A stretch of 64,000 nt of DNA from Cytobacillus oceanisediminis (GCF_022811925.1 NZ_CP065511.1:4837001-4901000); one strand, 5' to 3'; positions 36,746 through 45,956 are shown, counted from the first letter of the stretch. Made by a program: numbers and translations. Notes: generated by a model not told the origin, from the letters alone.

Positions 36746-36910
36746 ATGTGCGGAAAGCCATTTTTTATATGCGGATAAAAAAATTTTTGTGCGGATAGCC
36801 GTTTTTTATGTGCGAATAGTAAAATTTATGTGCGAATAACCCGTTTTTACTTCCGGATAAAAAATTATATGCGGATAACCTGTTTTTACGTGCGGATAAA
36901 AAAATTTATG
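36746..36910. repeat. Eight-unit ~20.5-bp periodic array, core GTGCGGATA
   Basis: GCGGA-type cores begin at 36750, 36771, 36791, 36812, 36832, 36853, 36871 and 36892. The tail after each core alternates between NCCNTTTTTT and AAAAAAATTT forms, giving a ~41-bp double unit. It occupies the 420-base gap between yunC and the HD-GYP gene, where no gene is seen. Confidence 0.8.
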
Positions 36911-36968
36911 TACTACGAAGCCCTTTATATGAACTAATTAAAAAAGACAGCCCTATTAAGGCATGCCT

Positions 36969-37271
36969 TTAGATCATTTTAAGAAGTGCTTCTCTTCCAA
37001 TCGTCCCTTTAACAATGCCCAGTTCCTCTGCCTGATATGTGACAGATTCGAGGGGGGCATTTAACAGCTGCTCTATGGTTTTTACGCCGACCGCCCTGCC
37101 GGCGATTACTTTGCGGTCCTTAAGCTTCTCATTCAGCAAAGCTACATCAAGGGCGCCGCACATGATATACCCTTTATCATTCGTTACAACCAGCAGATTG
37201 GTCTTCGGCAATTGCACCGATACACTCAAAAAATTATGGCCATCTATATCAATCGGTTTCAATTCAATCAT
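36969..37271 (-). CDS. yunC: YunC family (DUF1805) protein
   Basis: 100-residue DUF1805 protein with the strongly conserved segments DKGYIMCGALDVALLNEKL and AGRAVGVKTIEQLLNAPLESVTY. Structure known for B. subtilis YunC is a small alpha/beta fold; function unknown. ATG at 37271 is chosen since the in-frame GTG at 37283 touches the GGAAAGGAG site. Confidence 0.85.
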   Translation of the reverse strand: MIELKPIDIDGHNFLSVSVQLPKTNLLVVTNDKGYIMCGALDVALLNEKLKDRKVIAGRAVGVKTIEQLLNAPLESVTYQAEELGIVKGTIGREALLKMI

Positions 37272-37374
37272 ACTTGCCGCCACTCCTTTCCTTTTCCCTT
37301 ACACAATATGTGCGGACAAGGGAAAGGGTGAAAGTGCCAGGTACCACTTCAAGGCCACAGGCATCTGACACCGC

Positions 37375-38220
37375 TTAAAATAAATCAAGCTGTCTGGGAG
37401 CGAGCTGCTGGTATTCGATATCAAGCAGGCCGATCATTTGTTTAGCGTTGTCTGCCGCGTCACCGCCAGAGTTATTATTGAAGACGACGAATACATTTTT
37501 ACAATTTTTTTCAAGCTGTTTTAGATGTTCTGCCCATTCAGCCAGTTCTTTTTCGTTATAGCGGTAAAGATAGCGGACCTCGCGCCAGTTGTCTCCCTTC
37601 TTTTTCTGCCAGCCATGAAAATTACGGCCATGAAACCGAACAAGCACCTTATCAGGACTGGTTGTTTCCAGGACAGTTGGAACAGAACCCTCACCGGCTT
37701 GCGGCTCGTCGCAGATGCTATGAATCCAGCCTTCTTCTCTCATAAATCTTAAGGTGCTTTCCTTAAACTCCGGCCGAAACCATGATTGATGCCTAAACTC
37801 AAGGGCACATGGGATATCCCCCATCTGCTCTTTGCACCAGCGAAGATAGTCGACATTGGCTTTTTTGCAGTCAAACCATGGCGGAAATTGAAACAGCACC
37901 ATAGCCAGTTTGCCGGATTCGATATAAGGCTCCAATGAGTCTTTAAAGGCTTCAAACATTTCTTCTTTGCTCTCAAAAGGGATTTCGCCTCTCTGATGGC
38001 CGGTCATGCCCTGATAGGCTTTTACAATGAAATGAAAGCCTTCTGGGGTGTCTTTCACCCATTTAGCGGAATTACGCTGTGGCTGAACTGCATAAAAAGC
38101 AGAGTCCACCTCCACAGTCGGGAAATGGCCCGCATATTCTTTTAGCTTATCTCTAGGTGAAACATTGCCCGTATATAGGCTATCATGGTCGCCCCAGCCT
38201 GTTACGCCTATGATAATCAT
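37375..38220 (-). CDS. yunF: YunF family (DUF72) TIM-barrel protein
   Basis: 281-residue DUF72 protein, a TIM-barrel family of unknown activity. Conserved blocks: N-terminal VGVTGWGDHDSLY-like strand, VEVDSAFYAVQP near residue 36, LFQFPPWF near 109, LEFRHQSWF near 139, and VFVVFNNNSGGDAADNA near 246. The acidic and aromatic residues of the presumed active cleft are intact. ATG at 38220 has GGAGGTG. The 377 bases before the ger operon (38221-38597) hold no gene; a weak hairpin GCTTTCT/AGAAAGC lies near 38438. Confidence 0.85.
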   Translation of the reverse strand: MIIIGVTGWGDHDSLYTGNVSPRDKLKEYAGHFPTVEVDSAFYAVQPQRNSAKWVKDTPEGFHFIVKAYQGMTGHQRGEIPFESKEEMFEAFKDSLEPYIESGKLAMVLFQFPPWFDCKKANVDYLRWCKEQMGDIPCALEFRHQSWFRPEFKESTLRFMREEGWIHSICDEPQAGEGSVPTVLETTSPDKVLVRFHGRNFHGWQKKKGDNWREVRYLYRYNEKELAEWAEHLKQLEKNCKNVFVVFNNNSGGDAADNAKQMIGLLDIEYQQLAPRQLDLF

Positions 38221-38597
38221 TGAAACACCTCCGTTTTTTTACTTTACTTTTACTTTTAACGGAAATTTCAAACTGAAACTCTATATGATTATAATTCATA
38301 AAAAAGTTTCAATTTTCCAAGATTTTTAATCCAGTTTACCATAGGATTTTTTAACCTTCCTTAAAATAATAAACAATTGATTGCTAAGTATTAAATTTAT
38401 TGAACTTCAAGTTCTTGCCGTATATAAAACAAGACGCTTTCTCCTTAACTCGAAGAAAGCATCCTATGGCTATGAAAAATTCTTATTTTGTTACTCCTCT
38501 GATATTACCCTATATTGTGAAGTGGCCAACTTATATGAATTAAAATGGACCAGTATAAGCTAGTTGAACGTTTTGCTCCTTTTGCACTTTTATTATT

Positions 38598-39770
38598 TCA
38601 TTTATTCATTTTTCTGCCTTGAGTCTGGAATTGTTTAATGTTAACTTTCACGTTAATATCTATTGAAGCTTCAGGAAACTGTTCCTCCCAATTTTTCTTT
38701 ACTTTTTTCCACACTTTCGGTTGATTGATTCGTAAACTCTCTCCAAATCCAGCGACATCTACTTTTAATTCTTTTTGGGTCTTGGCTAATCCTGCTTCCA
38801 TTAATCGCATAAATTCTCTTTCAACTTGCTTTTCTGCATTCCGAATAAACTTCTCATTAAAAGCATCACTGTTTGGAATCCAATCTTCAGCTAATCGGCC
38901 TTCAGTATTAATGTTTACTGTATACGAAATGGCCTCTCCATTTACCTTAGGCTTAATAGTACTTTTTAAGTGATCAATTTCATATGAAATGATTTTGTCC
39001 GTTTCCTTATCAACTCCTGTTACGGCACCAGCTTGAGCTTCACCTGTAATACAATTAATTCCAAAGGTTTCATCTTCATTAAGCTCCCCAATCATTTTCT
39101 GTGTATTCCCTTTGATAACTGCTGCTCCAATGATTTGAACTCCATCTTTAAATTTTTGTACTTTCTGAACCAAAAAACTTGAACTAGCCGACATTTTTTC
39201 CGAGAAATCGCCTAAGGATAATTTGGTGGGCATTTTTGCCGTTTTCGTTTCCATATTTTCTGTTATAGACAATAGCTTTAAAGCAGGTACTGGATCCTTC
39301 GTTCCTTTTATGCTTAATATTTCGCTTGCTTTCTCCTCTGAGATCAATACATGAACAGTCCGTCTTATTTCATGGTCGCGAAAGAAAAAATTCAATAATT
39401 GGAGCAAATTAATGGATTGTGCCGCTTCCTTACTAATGACCAATACTTTTAAATGGGCATAATTCGGACTGCGGCTTGTAACCGTGGAAGCTTCACGGCC
39501 CGCTTCAAATAAAGAGGACTCATCCATTGTTAAGTTTTGAAATGGTGCTGCTTGACTGCCGCCGCCTCCATTCTCTCCAGCCAAAACTTTAGGTACAACA
39601 GATTGAATTGTAAATTCAGGAGTTAGGCGCTTTGTTGAATATTCTTGATAATCCACTCCGACACCAACAGCTAGACCCATATCTTCAATATCAATGCGAT
39701 CCCAACACCCTCCCATAAAAAGAATCGAGATGCAGCAGCATATCAAGATGCTTTTTTTAATTCTTCGCAT
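38598..39770 (-). CDS. Ger(x)C family spore germination lipoprotein
   Basis: 390-residue C subunit of a nutrient germinant receptor, anchored in the spore inner membrane. The signal peptide has the lipobox MGGC at about residues 19-22, followed by WDRIDIEDMGLAVGVGVDY, the family hallmark. ATG at 39770 overlaps the end of the gerB-type gene by 14 bases. The order A-B-C matches gerA-type operons. The paralogue (GerA, GerB, GerK or other) cannot be assigned. Confidence 0.9.
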   Translation of the reverse strand: MRRIKKSILICCCISILFMGGCWDRIDIEDMGLAVGVGVDYQEYSTKRLTPEFTIQSVVPKVLAGENGGGGSQAAPFQNLTMDESSLFEAGREASTVTSRSPNYAHLKVLVISKEAAQSINLLQLLNFFFRDHEIRRTVHVLISEEKASEILSIKGTKDPVPALKLLSITENMETKTAKMPTKLSLGDFSEKMSASSSFLVQKVQKFKDGVQIIGAAVIKGNTQKMIGELNEDETFGINCITGEAQAGAVTGVDKETDKIISYEIDHLKSTIKPKVNGEAISYTVNINTEGRLAEDWIPNSDAFNEKFIRNAEKQVEREFMRLMEAGLAKTQKELKVDVAGFGESLRINQPKVWKKVKKNWEEQFPEASIDINVKVNIKQFQTQGRKMNK

Positions 39771-40854
39771 TTCGTTTCCTCCTTATGAAGGCAATGATTA
39801 AAAAAAATACGGGGATAATTCCTGTAATTACGATGGCCAAGTTGCCAATATAGTCACCTAATTTAAAAACTCCATTTATATCTTCCGGATACATCGCACA
39901 TAGATAAATGAAAGGTATAAGACCATACACAAAAGGTTTGTACGCTTTCTTAAAAACTTGACTCAAACCTAAACTAGCAAAATAAAAATTCATAATAAAG
40001 GATGTAAACGTTGTAATCACCCAAAGAATGATAAAAAAGCTTTCAAACCTTTCTAAAAGGAGAAATTTCATTTCAATTGATTTGACCAGTTCAATCGTCG
40101 GCCATGTTAACAGCCTGACCTCATCTATTGATAATGAGCCAACAACAGCTATTACGATCAAAATATACATAAATAAGGGGATAAATAACCCTACGGCTGC
40201 AGCTTTCATAGCTTGCTGCGATCTTTGCATATAAGCGATTAAAATAAGAAAACTTTCAATTCCAGCAAGAGATAATGCAGTGGGCTTAATCCCGTTAACA
40301 ACTGGCATAAACCCTTCACCTAAGATCGGGCGAAGATTATTTAAATCAACATTTGTTACACTAAGTCCCAGCATAAATAAAATAAATACCAAAACAACCG
40401 GAAAGTAAATTTGAAGCAATTTTACAATAGGATAAATGCCGCTAATCACGATATACACCCCTACAGCGATATATACGATAATCACTACTTCTATCGGAGT
40501 TTTATCTAACAAATAAGCGCGAAGCACTTCAGCCATTGATCGCGCCTGATATCCACCAACTAATATAAAATATTTAATGATAAATAGATTAAAAATGAAA
40601 CCTGCCCATTTACCAACCAATATAGGACTAAATTGAAAAATCGTCATTCCTTTAAATTGAAGACATAACTTGGTTATAAAAAATGCAGCAACAAATGTGA
40701 TTCCGCCACTAATGATCATACTGATCCAAATATCCGGCGTTTGAACTTCCTCTGCACTCACGCGGGGTAATGTTACAATCCCAACACCAATGACCGTCAT
40801 TGCTAAAGCAACTGTTGCTTGAGTAGATGTAATTTGTTCATTTGAACCATTCAC
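39757..40854 (-). CDS. GerB-type germinant receptor permease subunit
   Basis: 365-residue APC-superfamily spore permease with ten predicted spans; starts with EQITSTQATVALAMTVIGVGIVTLPR, typical of the family's first helix. This subunit carries germinant specificity in gerA-type receptors. GTG at 40854 follows AAAGGAAG. Twelve bases separate it from the gerA-type gene and it overlaps the gerC-type gene, so the three are translated together. Confidence 0.9.
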   Translation of the reverse strand: MNGSNEQITSTQATVALAMTVIGVGIVTLPRVSAEEVQTPDIWISMIISGGITFVAAFFITKLCLQFKGMTIFQFSPILVGKWAGFIFNLFIIKYFILVGGYQARSMAEVLRAYLLDKTPIEVVIIVYIAVGVYIVISGIYPIVKLLQIYFPVVLVFILFMLGLSVTNVDLNNLRPILGEGFMPVVNGIKPTALSLAGIESFLILIAYMQRSQQAMKAAAVGLFIPLFMYILIVIAVVGSLSIDEVRLLTWPTIELVKSIEMKFLLLERFESFFIILWVITTFTSFIMNFYFASLGLSQVFKKAYKPFVYGLIPFIYLCAMYPEDINGVFKLGDYIGNLAIVITGIIPVFFLIIAFIRRKRNAKN

Positions 40855-40866
40855 TATGATCTTCCT

Positions 40867-42432
40867 TTATTTCATCCGAGTGGAGTCTTTTGGTTTTAAC
40901 ATTTCAGGTCTCTCTTTTAGAACACTATATGGTAATCGAAGTATTGCATCCTTCCAATCCTTAAATTGATATGGAACAAATGGAGAGGTATAGTCAACAC
41001 CAAAACTTTTAAGCTTGACAAGATGAATCGTTAAGGCCATCGCAAACATAATAATTCCAAATAACCCTAATACAGCAGCTGAAAGCATCATTCCAAAGCG
41101 TAATATACGAATAGCTATTGCCGCCCCATACTGCGGTAAAGAAAAGGACGAAATTGCCGTGACTGCCACAACAATGACCATCATTGGGCTGACTAAGCCC
41201 GCTGTTACAGCTGCCTCCCCAATAACAAGCCCTCCTACAATTCCAACTGTTTGTCCAATTGGTTTTGGAAGCCTGACTCCAGCTTCCCGCAGTATTTCAA
41301 TTGTGATTTCCATCAATAATGCTTCCACAATGGTTGGAAAGGGGACTCCTTCCCTGCTTCCTGCAATCGAGATCACTAAATCAGTTGGAATTAACCCTGG
41401 GTGATACGAAACAAGTGCTACATATAATGAAGGACCGAATAAAGAGACAAACGCTGCTCCAAACCGCATGAAGCGAATGAGAGAACCAACAAACCACCGT
41501 TCATAATAGTCTTCTGGCCCCTGAAGAATAGAGGTAATCGTGATTGGCAGCAGCAATACAAAAGGCGTTCCATCAACTAAAATGGCTACACGTCCTTCTA
41601 ATAATCCACTTGCTACTTTATCCGGTCTTTCAGTTGTTATGAGTTGTGGAAACGGGGATAAAAAATCATCTTCAATGAACTGCTCAATAATCCCCGATTC
41701 AAGTATTTGGTCAATATCAATTTTTTCTAATCGTTTTTTGGCCTCTTGGATGATGCTGTCATTTGTAATATCTTTTATATATGCTACGATAACCGGTGTT
41801 TGACTTCTGCGTCCGATTGTATATTTGTCTAAAACTAAATGGGGATCTCTAATTCGCTTTCGAATTAAAGACATATTCACAAGAATATTTTCGACAAACC
41901 CTTCTCTTGCCCCCCTTACAGTAGCTTCTGTAATTGGTTCTTCAATTTGTCTTGATGGCCATTTTTTTGTTCCAAGTAAAAGGGATGTATCGACGTTATC
42001 AATTAATAATGCCGTATCTCCATTCAAAACCTTCATCACACAGTCTTCTATCTTGTTGTTTTCTTCTACATCCGTTAGCGTTACAACATGGTCTTTAATG
42101 ATTTCTTTGATGTGAGAGCCGGTGGCCCGGTCTTCTTTTACATAGCATTCTCGCATTTGAAGTTCTAACATGATTGACTTTAATATTTGTTCATGAATTT
42201 GCTCTTTATCGGCAAGCCCTTTAATAAAAACGACAGCTGCTTTGACGTTATATAAGTCAATATAAAATCTGCGAATCGCGATATCAGGATTATTTCCTAA
42301 GATATTTTGTAATTGCTCGAGGTTAGAATCCAAACTCGATGAAAAGAATACATTCGTTCCATGTATCTTTACTTGTTCATGACCATTTTTCGTTTGTTTT
42401 TGCCTTTTTTGCAACCAAGCCCATCGATTCAT
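40867..42432 (-). CDS. GerA-type germinant receptor subunit
   Basis: 521-residue A subunit. A cytosolic N-terminal domain of about 290 residues (YIDLYNVKAAVVFIKGLADKEQI..., IEEPITEATVRGAREGFVENI) is followed by five to six membrane segments and the conserved ERWFVGSLIRFMRFGAAFVS and SREGVPFPTIVEALLMEI blocks. ATG at 42432 is preferred, with AGGTGAGGGAG upstream; GTG at 42441 lies within that site. Forespore (sigma-G) control is expected, though no clear promoter was found. Confidence 0.9.
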   Translation of the reverse strand: MNRWAWLQKRQKQTKNGHEQVKIHGTNVFFSSSLDSNLEQLQNILGNNPDIAIRRFYIDLYNVKAAVVFIKGLADKEQIHEQILKSIMLELQMRECYVKEDRATGSHIKEIIKDHVVTLTDVEENNKIEDCVMKVLNGDTALLIDNVDTSLLLGTKKWPSRQIEEPITEATVRGAREGFVENILVNMSLIRKRIRDPHLVLDKYTIGRRSQTPVIVAYIKDITNDSIIQEAKKRLEKIDIDQILESGIIEQFIEDDFLSPFPQLITTERPDKVASGLLEGRVAILVDGTPFVLLLPITITSILQGPEDYYERWFVGSLIRFMRFGAAFVSLFGPSLYVALVSYHPGLIPTDLVISIAGSREGVPFPTIVEALLMEITIEILREAGVRLPKPIGQTVGIVGGLVIGEAAVTAGLVSPMMVIVVAVTAISSFSLPQYGAAIAIRILRFGMMLSAAVLGLFGIIMFAMALTIHLVKLKSFGVDYTSPFVPYQFKDWKDAILRLPYSVLKERPEMLKPKDSTRMK

Positions 42433-42527
42433 CTCCCTCACCTGCTTACATGAAATATTTTTTGAAACGGGTAAGTTTTAAGTTGCTTTAGGTGTGGAAA
42501 TTTTGTTTAAGGGGGGGTGCTAAATCC

Positions 42528-42650
42528 TTAACTAGATTTAATAGATCGTAACCATTTTGAAACTTTGGAAATAGAATAGGGAATGATAAAAGCTAAACAA
42601 GCACCTAATAAATGTTCCCATTTTGGAAGGAAAGATATGATATTCTCCAT
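42528..42650 (-). CDS. Candidate 40-residue membrane peptide upstream of gerA-type gene
   Basis: Begins at an ATG with AGGTGAT eight bases upstream and encodes an N-terminal amphipathic piece (MENIISFLPKWEH), one hydrophobic segment (LLGACLAFIIPYSIS) and a basic tail, stopping 95 bases before the gerA-type start. Small D-type membrane proteins accompany some Bacillus germinant receptors, but those are usually 55-75 residues with two spans, so the link is speculative. Confidence 0.4.
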   Translation of the reverse strand: MENIISFLPKWEHLLGACLAFIIPYSISKVSKWLRSIKSS

Positions 42651-42789
42651 AAACTCATCACCTACTTTCTATTTTCACCCAACACTTTATTTATCATTCA
42701 TTTCTAGACATAAAGAAATCGGCAGAAGGACTTGGATTAAAGATATAGGTTTAATAACTGCCTTCATGCAAAGGTGGAGCCTCTTAAAC

Positions 42790-42828
42790 AAAAAAAGATT
42801 GAACGGCATGGCCGTTCAATCTTTTTTT
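42790..42828. terminator. Strong bidirectional hairpin at prophage edge
   Basis: AAAAAAAGATTGAACGGC / GCCGTTCAATCTTTTTTT, an 18-bp perfect stem with an ATG loop, isolated in the 42651-43009 gap. No gene is seen there. Confidence 0.8.
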
Positions 42829-42977
42829 AAAAATTTTATTATTAACCGATGGAACCTTCCATTTCGAATTTGATTAAATCCCAAAATCAAACTCTATATT
42901 AATATGAAGAAACACGTTAAAAATCAGTGTTTTTTATTATTCCAGTTTCAAACCATTTCAAAGTTTTTAAACCTGTT

Positions 42978-42996
42978 TCGGCACAAAATCGGCACA
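42978..42996. other. Tandem TCGGCACA repeats, candidate integrase arm sites
   Basis: TCGGCACA at 42978 and 42989, one helical turn apart, just outside the last prophage gene. Short direct repeats of this kind are typical arm-type binding sites next to phage attachment cores. The core itself cannot be located without the other prophage end. Confidence 0.4.
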
Positions 42997-43009
42997 CCTA
43001 AAATCTGAA

Positions 43010-43639
43010 TCATCTTATGTCCTCTTTAGTAAAGATCATACACAGCAGCCCCACATCTGTACAATATTGGTTCAGTATCTCCCTTCTACTTTCAGTTGTA
43101 GTGTAAAAGACAAGTACAGGCTTATGCTTATATTGCTTTTCGATTGCTGGAGAAAGAAGTTCATACTGTTTTATTTTCTTTTTATTTTCAGCCATGGATT
43201 GAGTACGATCGACTTCTAAAAAGTGAAAAACTTTATGATGAGTAAATGTTGCATCAGGAATAATTGAGGTTTCTTTGTAGGTCAGTCCGCTTTGGTACTT
43301 AAAGGTGATTTTCTCTTCTATCCTCCAGTCTTGTGGACGGTTGAAATAAAGGTACATATCGTTTCTGAGAAGGTGATGATCAACAGACAATGACCATTTC
43401 ACTTCTTTATCAGAACCAATCAGATCCATTCCGGTAGTGTTAAGATAATACACATATTTGCCATTGTACATTTTAATGTGTAGAAAGTCTTTCATCCGAT
43501 TCAGCACTTTTAGCGCGTTCCGATCGGTACCCAATCCATGCAATACCTGCAGATGTTCTCTTGAGGCAAAGACCAATTTATCCAAACTTAACAAGATCTT
43601 CTCCTGGCGGCTCTTCTTTTTCTCGATACTCGACAACAT
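43010..43639 (-). CDS. Replication-relaxation family protein
   Basis: 209-residue protein of the Replic_Relax family, found on plasmids and prophages of Bacillus next to FtsK-like ATPases. An N-terminal winged-helix-like part (LLSLDKLVFASREHLQVLHGLGTDRNALKVLNRM) is followed by a restriction-endonuclease-like segment with PDATF...HFLEVDRTQS near residues 128-150. Its start overlaps the end of the broken ftsK-like gene. It is the outermost prophage gene in view. Confidence 0.7.
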   Translation of the reverse strand: MLSSIEKKKSRQEKILLSLDKLVFASREHLQVLHGLGTDRNALKVLNRMKDFLHIKMYNGKYVYYLNTTGMDLIGSDKEVKWSLSVDHHLLRNDMYLYFNRPQDWRIEEKITFKYQSGLTYKETSIIPDATFTHHKVFHFLEVDRTQSMAENKKKIKQYELLSPAIEKQYKHKPVLVFYTTTESRREILNQYCTDVGLLCMIFTKEDIR

Positions 43640-44862
43640 TTTCTGGGGCTCCTTTCATTGATTGTGGTACCTGGTATCTCTCTAATCTTCTCCACATTTC
43701 ATGATCTTCTAAGAGTGGAACCTGCATCTTCTGGAGCTCATGAGTTTTATAGAGCCCCCTACCTTTCACATCAGATGGCAGCTCCTCAGCTCCCCTTTCA
43801 TCGATGGCCACTTCTGAAGCATAACCAGATGGCAGCCTGAATGTGACTTTTCCATCTGAATTTTGCTTTATGGAACGGGGCAAGGTGTCTGAAGTTGGGT
43901 CAATACTGGGTACAGAAGATTTCTCTGTACCCAATACCACCCCCAATCCGAGTGATCTCACCTAAATAATATTGACAAGCTCCAAGTACTTCTTTTGTAA
44001 CGGCATCCATCCACTTCTCAGGAGCCAATTGCGCTGCTTCATCCACAATGATGAACTTCCTTTTTTTAATTGGAGTATTAGAAATGTTTGTAAAGAATTT
44101 TTTGTGAAAGTACTTATATTCCTCCTGCATCTGATTGTGGATACCTTCAAGCATGATACCAGCTTCCATTGTATTGCTGGCAACGCCTTTTACTTGCTCC
44201 AGAAGCTTATACCTTCCAAACTCCAGACCGCCTTTTAAATCGATGGTATACAGCTCCACATCTTGTGGATGGTATTCAATCAGATAAGTAACCAGGACCT
44301 TGAGAAAAACAGTCTTTCCAAATCGGGTAGTCCCCGCCACAGTCATATGAGGTATCTTTTCAAAGTCATGCCAGAGCATCCCTTCCAGGACCTTACCTAA
44401 CGGAATCACCCATAAGTTCTCGCCTGCCTTCTTATGGTCCTCTGGATAGACAGGACATTCCGGAACAAGTTTATATGGGAATAAGTCCGGAATATCCTTC
44501 TTAAACACTTTAATCACTAAATACTTTCGTGGATCTTTAGGGATTACCCAGGCTTTAAATTCGACCAATACCGGCCGGCTTAATCCATCAGAGAAGAAAT
44601 GCACCTTTTTTTCCATTTCAGCCATTTTTGTTGCTGGCAAGCCTAGTGGAATTTGAAATACATATTTAGTTCCGATCTCCTCTCCTCCGTCCACAATAGG
44701 ATATTTCTTTTTAAACTTAGGGAATTGAGGATCCCCTTTTTTATTAGTGATTCCGTACCCTGTGTTTTCAAATATCGTCTGAATGCTTTTCTTTTCATTG
44801 CTCCCTTTAGGGATGGCCGCAGCTCCTGCAACCAAAAGGGGAAATGCTAACCACTCAATCAT
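43578..44862 (-). pseudogene. FtsK/SpoIIIE-like DNA translocase, split by a frameshift
   Basis: The ATG at 44862 follows AAAGGAG and opens an FtsK-domain protein with one N-terminal membrane segment, Walker A GTTRFGKT near residue 200 and Walker B FIIVDEAAQL near 285. The frame stops at 43900 right after IGYREIFCTQY. The expected continuation, PTSDTLPRSIKQNSDGKVTFRL and then SEVAIDERGAEELP, is present in another frame to 43578; the bases TGAC at the junction (about 43898-43902) are surplus. The ATP-binding core is kept but the C-terminal part of the RecA fold is cut off, so the encoded protein is probably inactive unless frameshifting occurs. Confidence 0.75.
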
Positions 44863-45013
44863 TGGCCAAACGCTCCTTTCCGAAGTGAACTTGTGAAACA
44901 AGTGAATGAGGACTTTAGCGAAAGCTAAAGGAGTTTCACTCATACCGAACTATTTAATACAAGCTCTATGCATTGAAAACATTGATATCCGAACAGACTG
45001 GAGAACTGACTGC

Positions 45014-45283
45014 CTAAAACCCGATGACCAGGCTGCGTATGAGTGGGTTCTTGAAAACAGCCCACCCAAGAGCAAACAGAACACCTCCCAGACCAACTGC
45101 CCGAACAGTCACTTCATTAATCTGCACGCCACATTTTTCTAAAAAAAAGAGGGCCATTAAGACAGCCCCTGTACCTACAAAGAAGGTCAGTCCCCCGTCT
45201 ACCATGGATAGTAATCCGGGATCTGGAGCCATATAGGAATACCCAGAGACAAACTGTTTAAAAGGAATAACCTCGACTCCCAC
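45014..45283 (-). CDS. Small membrane protein of the prophage
   Basis: 89-residue protein with two or three hydrophobic segments (about 29-46, 55-75 and 79-88); GTG at 45283 has AAGGAGG upstream. Its frame overlaps the next upstream gene by 26 bases. I do not recognise the family; position before the FtsK-like gene suggests they belong to one unit. The gap 44863-45013 holds a small CTTTAGC/GCTAAAG hairpin only. Confidence 0.6.
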   Translation of the reverse strand: MGVEVIPFKQFVSGYSYMAPDPGLLSMVDGGLTFFVGTGAVLMALFFLEKCGVQINEVTVRAVGLGGVLFALGWAVFKNPLIRSLVIGF

Positions 45284-45572
45284 GTTTCCCTTCCTCCTTC
45301 AGCTTTCTTTTCAACTTGGCTGCCGTTTGATAATAAACGTCATCATAGCTTTCAATGCCAGCATCCACACATCGATACCTTTCCAGGTAGTTCATGATCA
45401 TGCAGCAATCATCCGCAGTTTTTGCACTGAAATACATCTGGTTCATGAAATCCGAGGAAAATAGAAATTCTGTCTCATCCAGCTCATTAAAGTTGCTTTC
45501 GTGCATTCTCTTTTTAGTGTCTTCGCTATCCCTATAACCGTCAAAAATACTTTTTATAATCCCGTTTATCAT
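45258..45572 (-). CDS. Uncharacterised prophage protein
   Basis: 104-residue hydrophilic helical protein, rich in Asp, Tyr and Met, with a CC pair near residue 56 and a basic C-terminus. ATG at 45572 has GGTGGAGG upstream. First gene of the minus-strand group leading into the FtsK-like gene; divergent from the XRE regulator. Family not recognised. Confidence 0.6.
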   Translation of the reverse strand: MINGIIKSIFDGYRDSEDTKKRMHESNFNELDETEFLFSSDFMNQMYFSAKTADDCCMIMNYLERYRCVDAGIESYDDVYYQTAAKLKRKLKEEGKRGSRGYSF

Positions 45573-45725
45573 GTACCTCCACCTCTTTCTGTCAGTGTCT
45601 GATACAGTTTATGGGTTGATCACTATAAAATTGCCTGTCTATCCCAATTATTTTTGTATCTTTCAAAAATAAACATTGAAAGGGATAATTTTACTTTGTG
45701 TGGAATATTAATTTAGGTGATTTGA

Positions 45726-45956
45726 ATGAAGAAATTAAAAAGCAACTTAGGATGGCTAATTGAGAAATCAGATTACAACAGGGAATTTATTAGGAAAAGA
45801 TATGGTAAGTCAGCTAACACAATAAGTAACTGGTGTACCGGTAAAAGCCACCCTAGCGTTAAAGAATTGTGGGATCTTGCCGAATTATTAGGTGTAAAGG
45901 TAGATGAACTTTACACATTGAAGGAGGAAAAAAAGGAGGAAAAAAATGAGCAATAA
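45726..45956 (+). CDS. XRE-family helix-turn-helix regulator
   Basis: 76-residue DNA-binding protein: a single Cro/C1-type domain (LGWLIEKSDYNREFIRKRYGKSANTISNWCTGKSHPSVKEL...) and a charged EEKKEEKNEQ tail. It is divergent from the 45258-45572 gene across about 150 AT-rich bases, so it probably controls both promoters. It overlaps the next gene by 11 bases. Confidence 0.85.
   Translation: MKKLKSNLGWLIEKSDYNREFIRKRYGKSANTISNWCTGKSHPSVKELWDLAELLGVKVDELYTLKEEKKEEKNEQ

Noticed and set aside
36746..36910. CRISPR array
   Set aside because: Units are ~20.5 bp with short degenerate cores and alternating A/T tails; there are no long conserved repeats, unique spacers or cas genes.
37310..37370. Regulatory hairpin AAGTGCCAGGTACCACTT between yunC and yunF
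   Set aside because: Only the AAGTG/CACTT arms pair and the rest does not; it may be another dispersed repeat, but only one copy is seen here.
42583..42873. 96-residue plus-strand open frame upstream of the ger operon
   Set aside because: It crosses the perfect 18-bp hairpin at 42790 and has no supporting ribosome site; a minus-strand peptide at 42528-42650 is better supported.
43010..45572. Integrative conjugative element remnant
   Set aside because: FtsK-like and replication-relaxation genes also occur beyond the lysis genes of Bacillus temperate phages; no relaxase or conjugation genes are seen, and the continuous tail-lysis operon makes a prophage the simpler reading.
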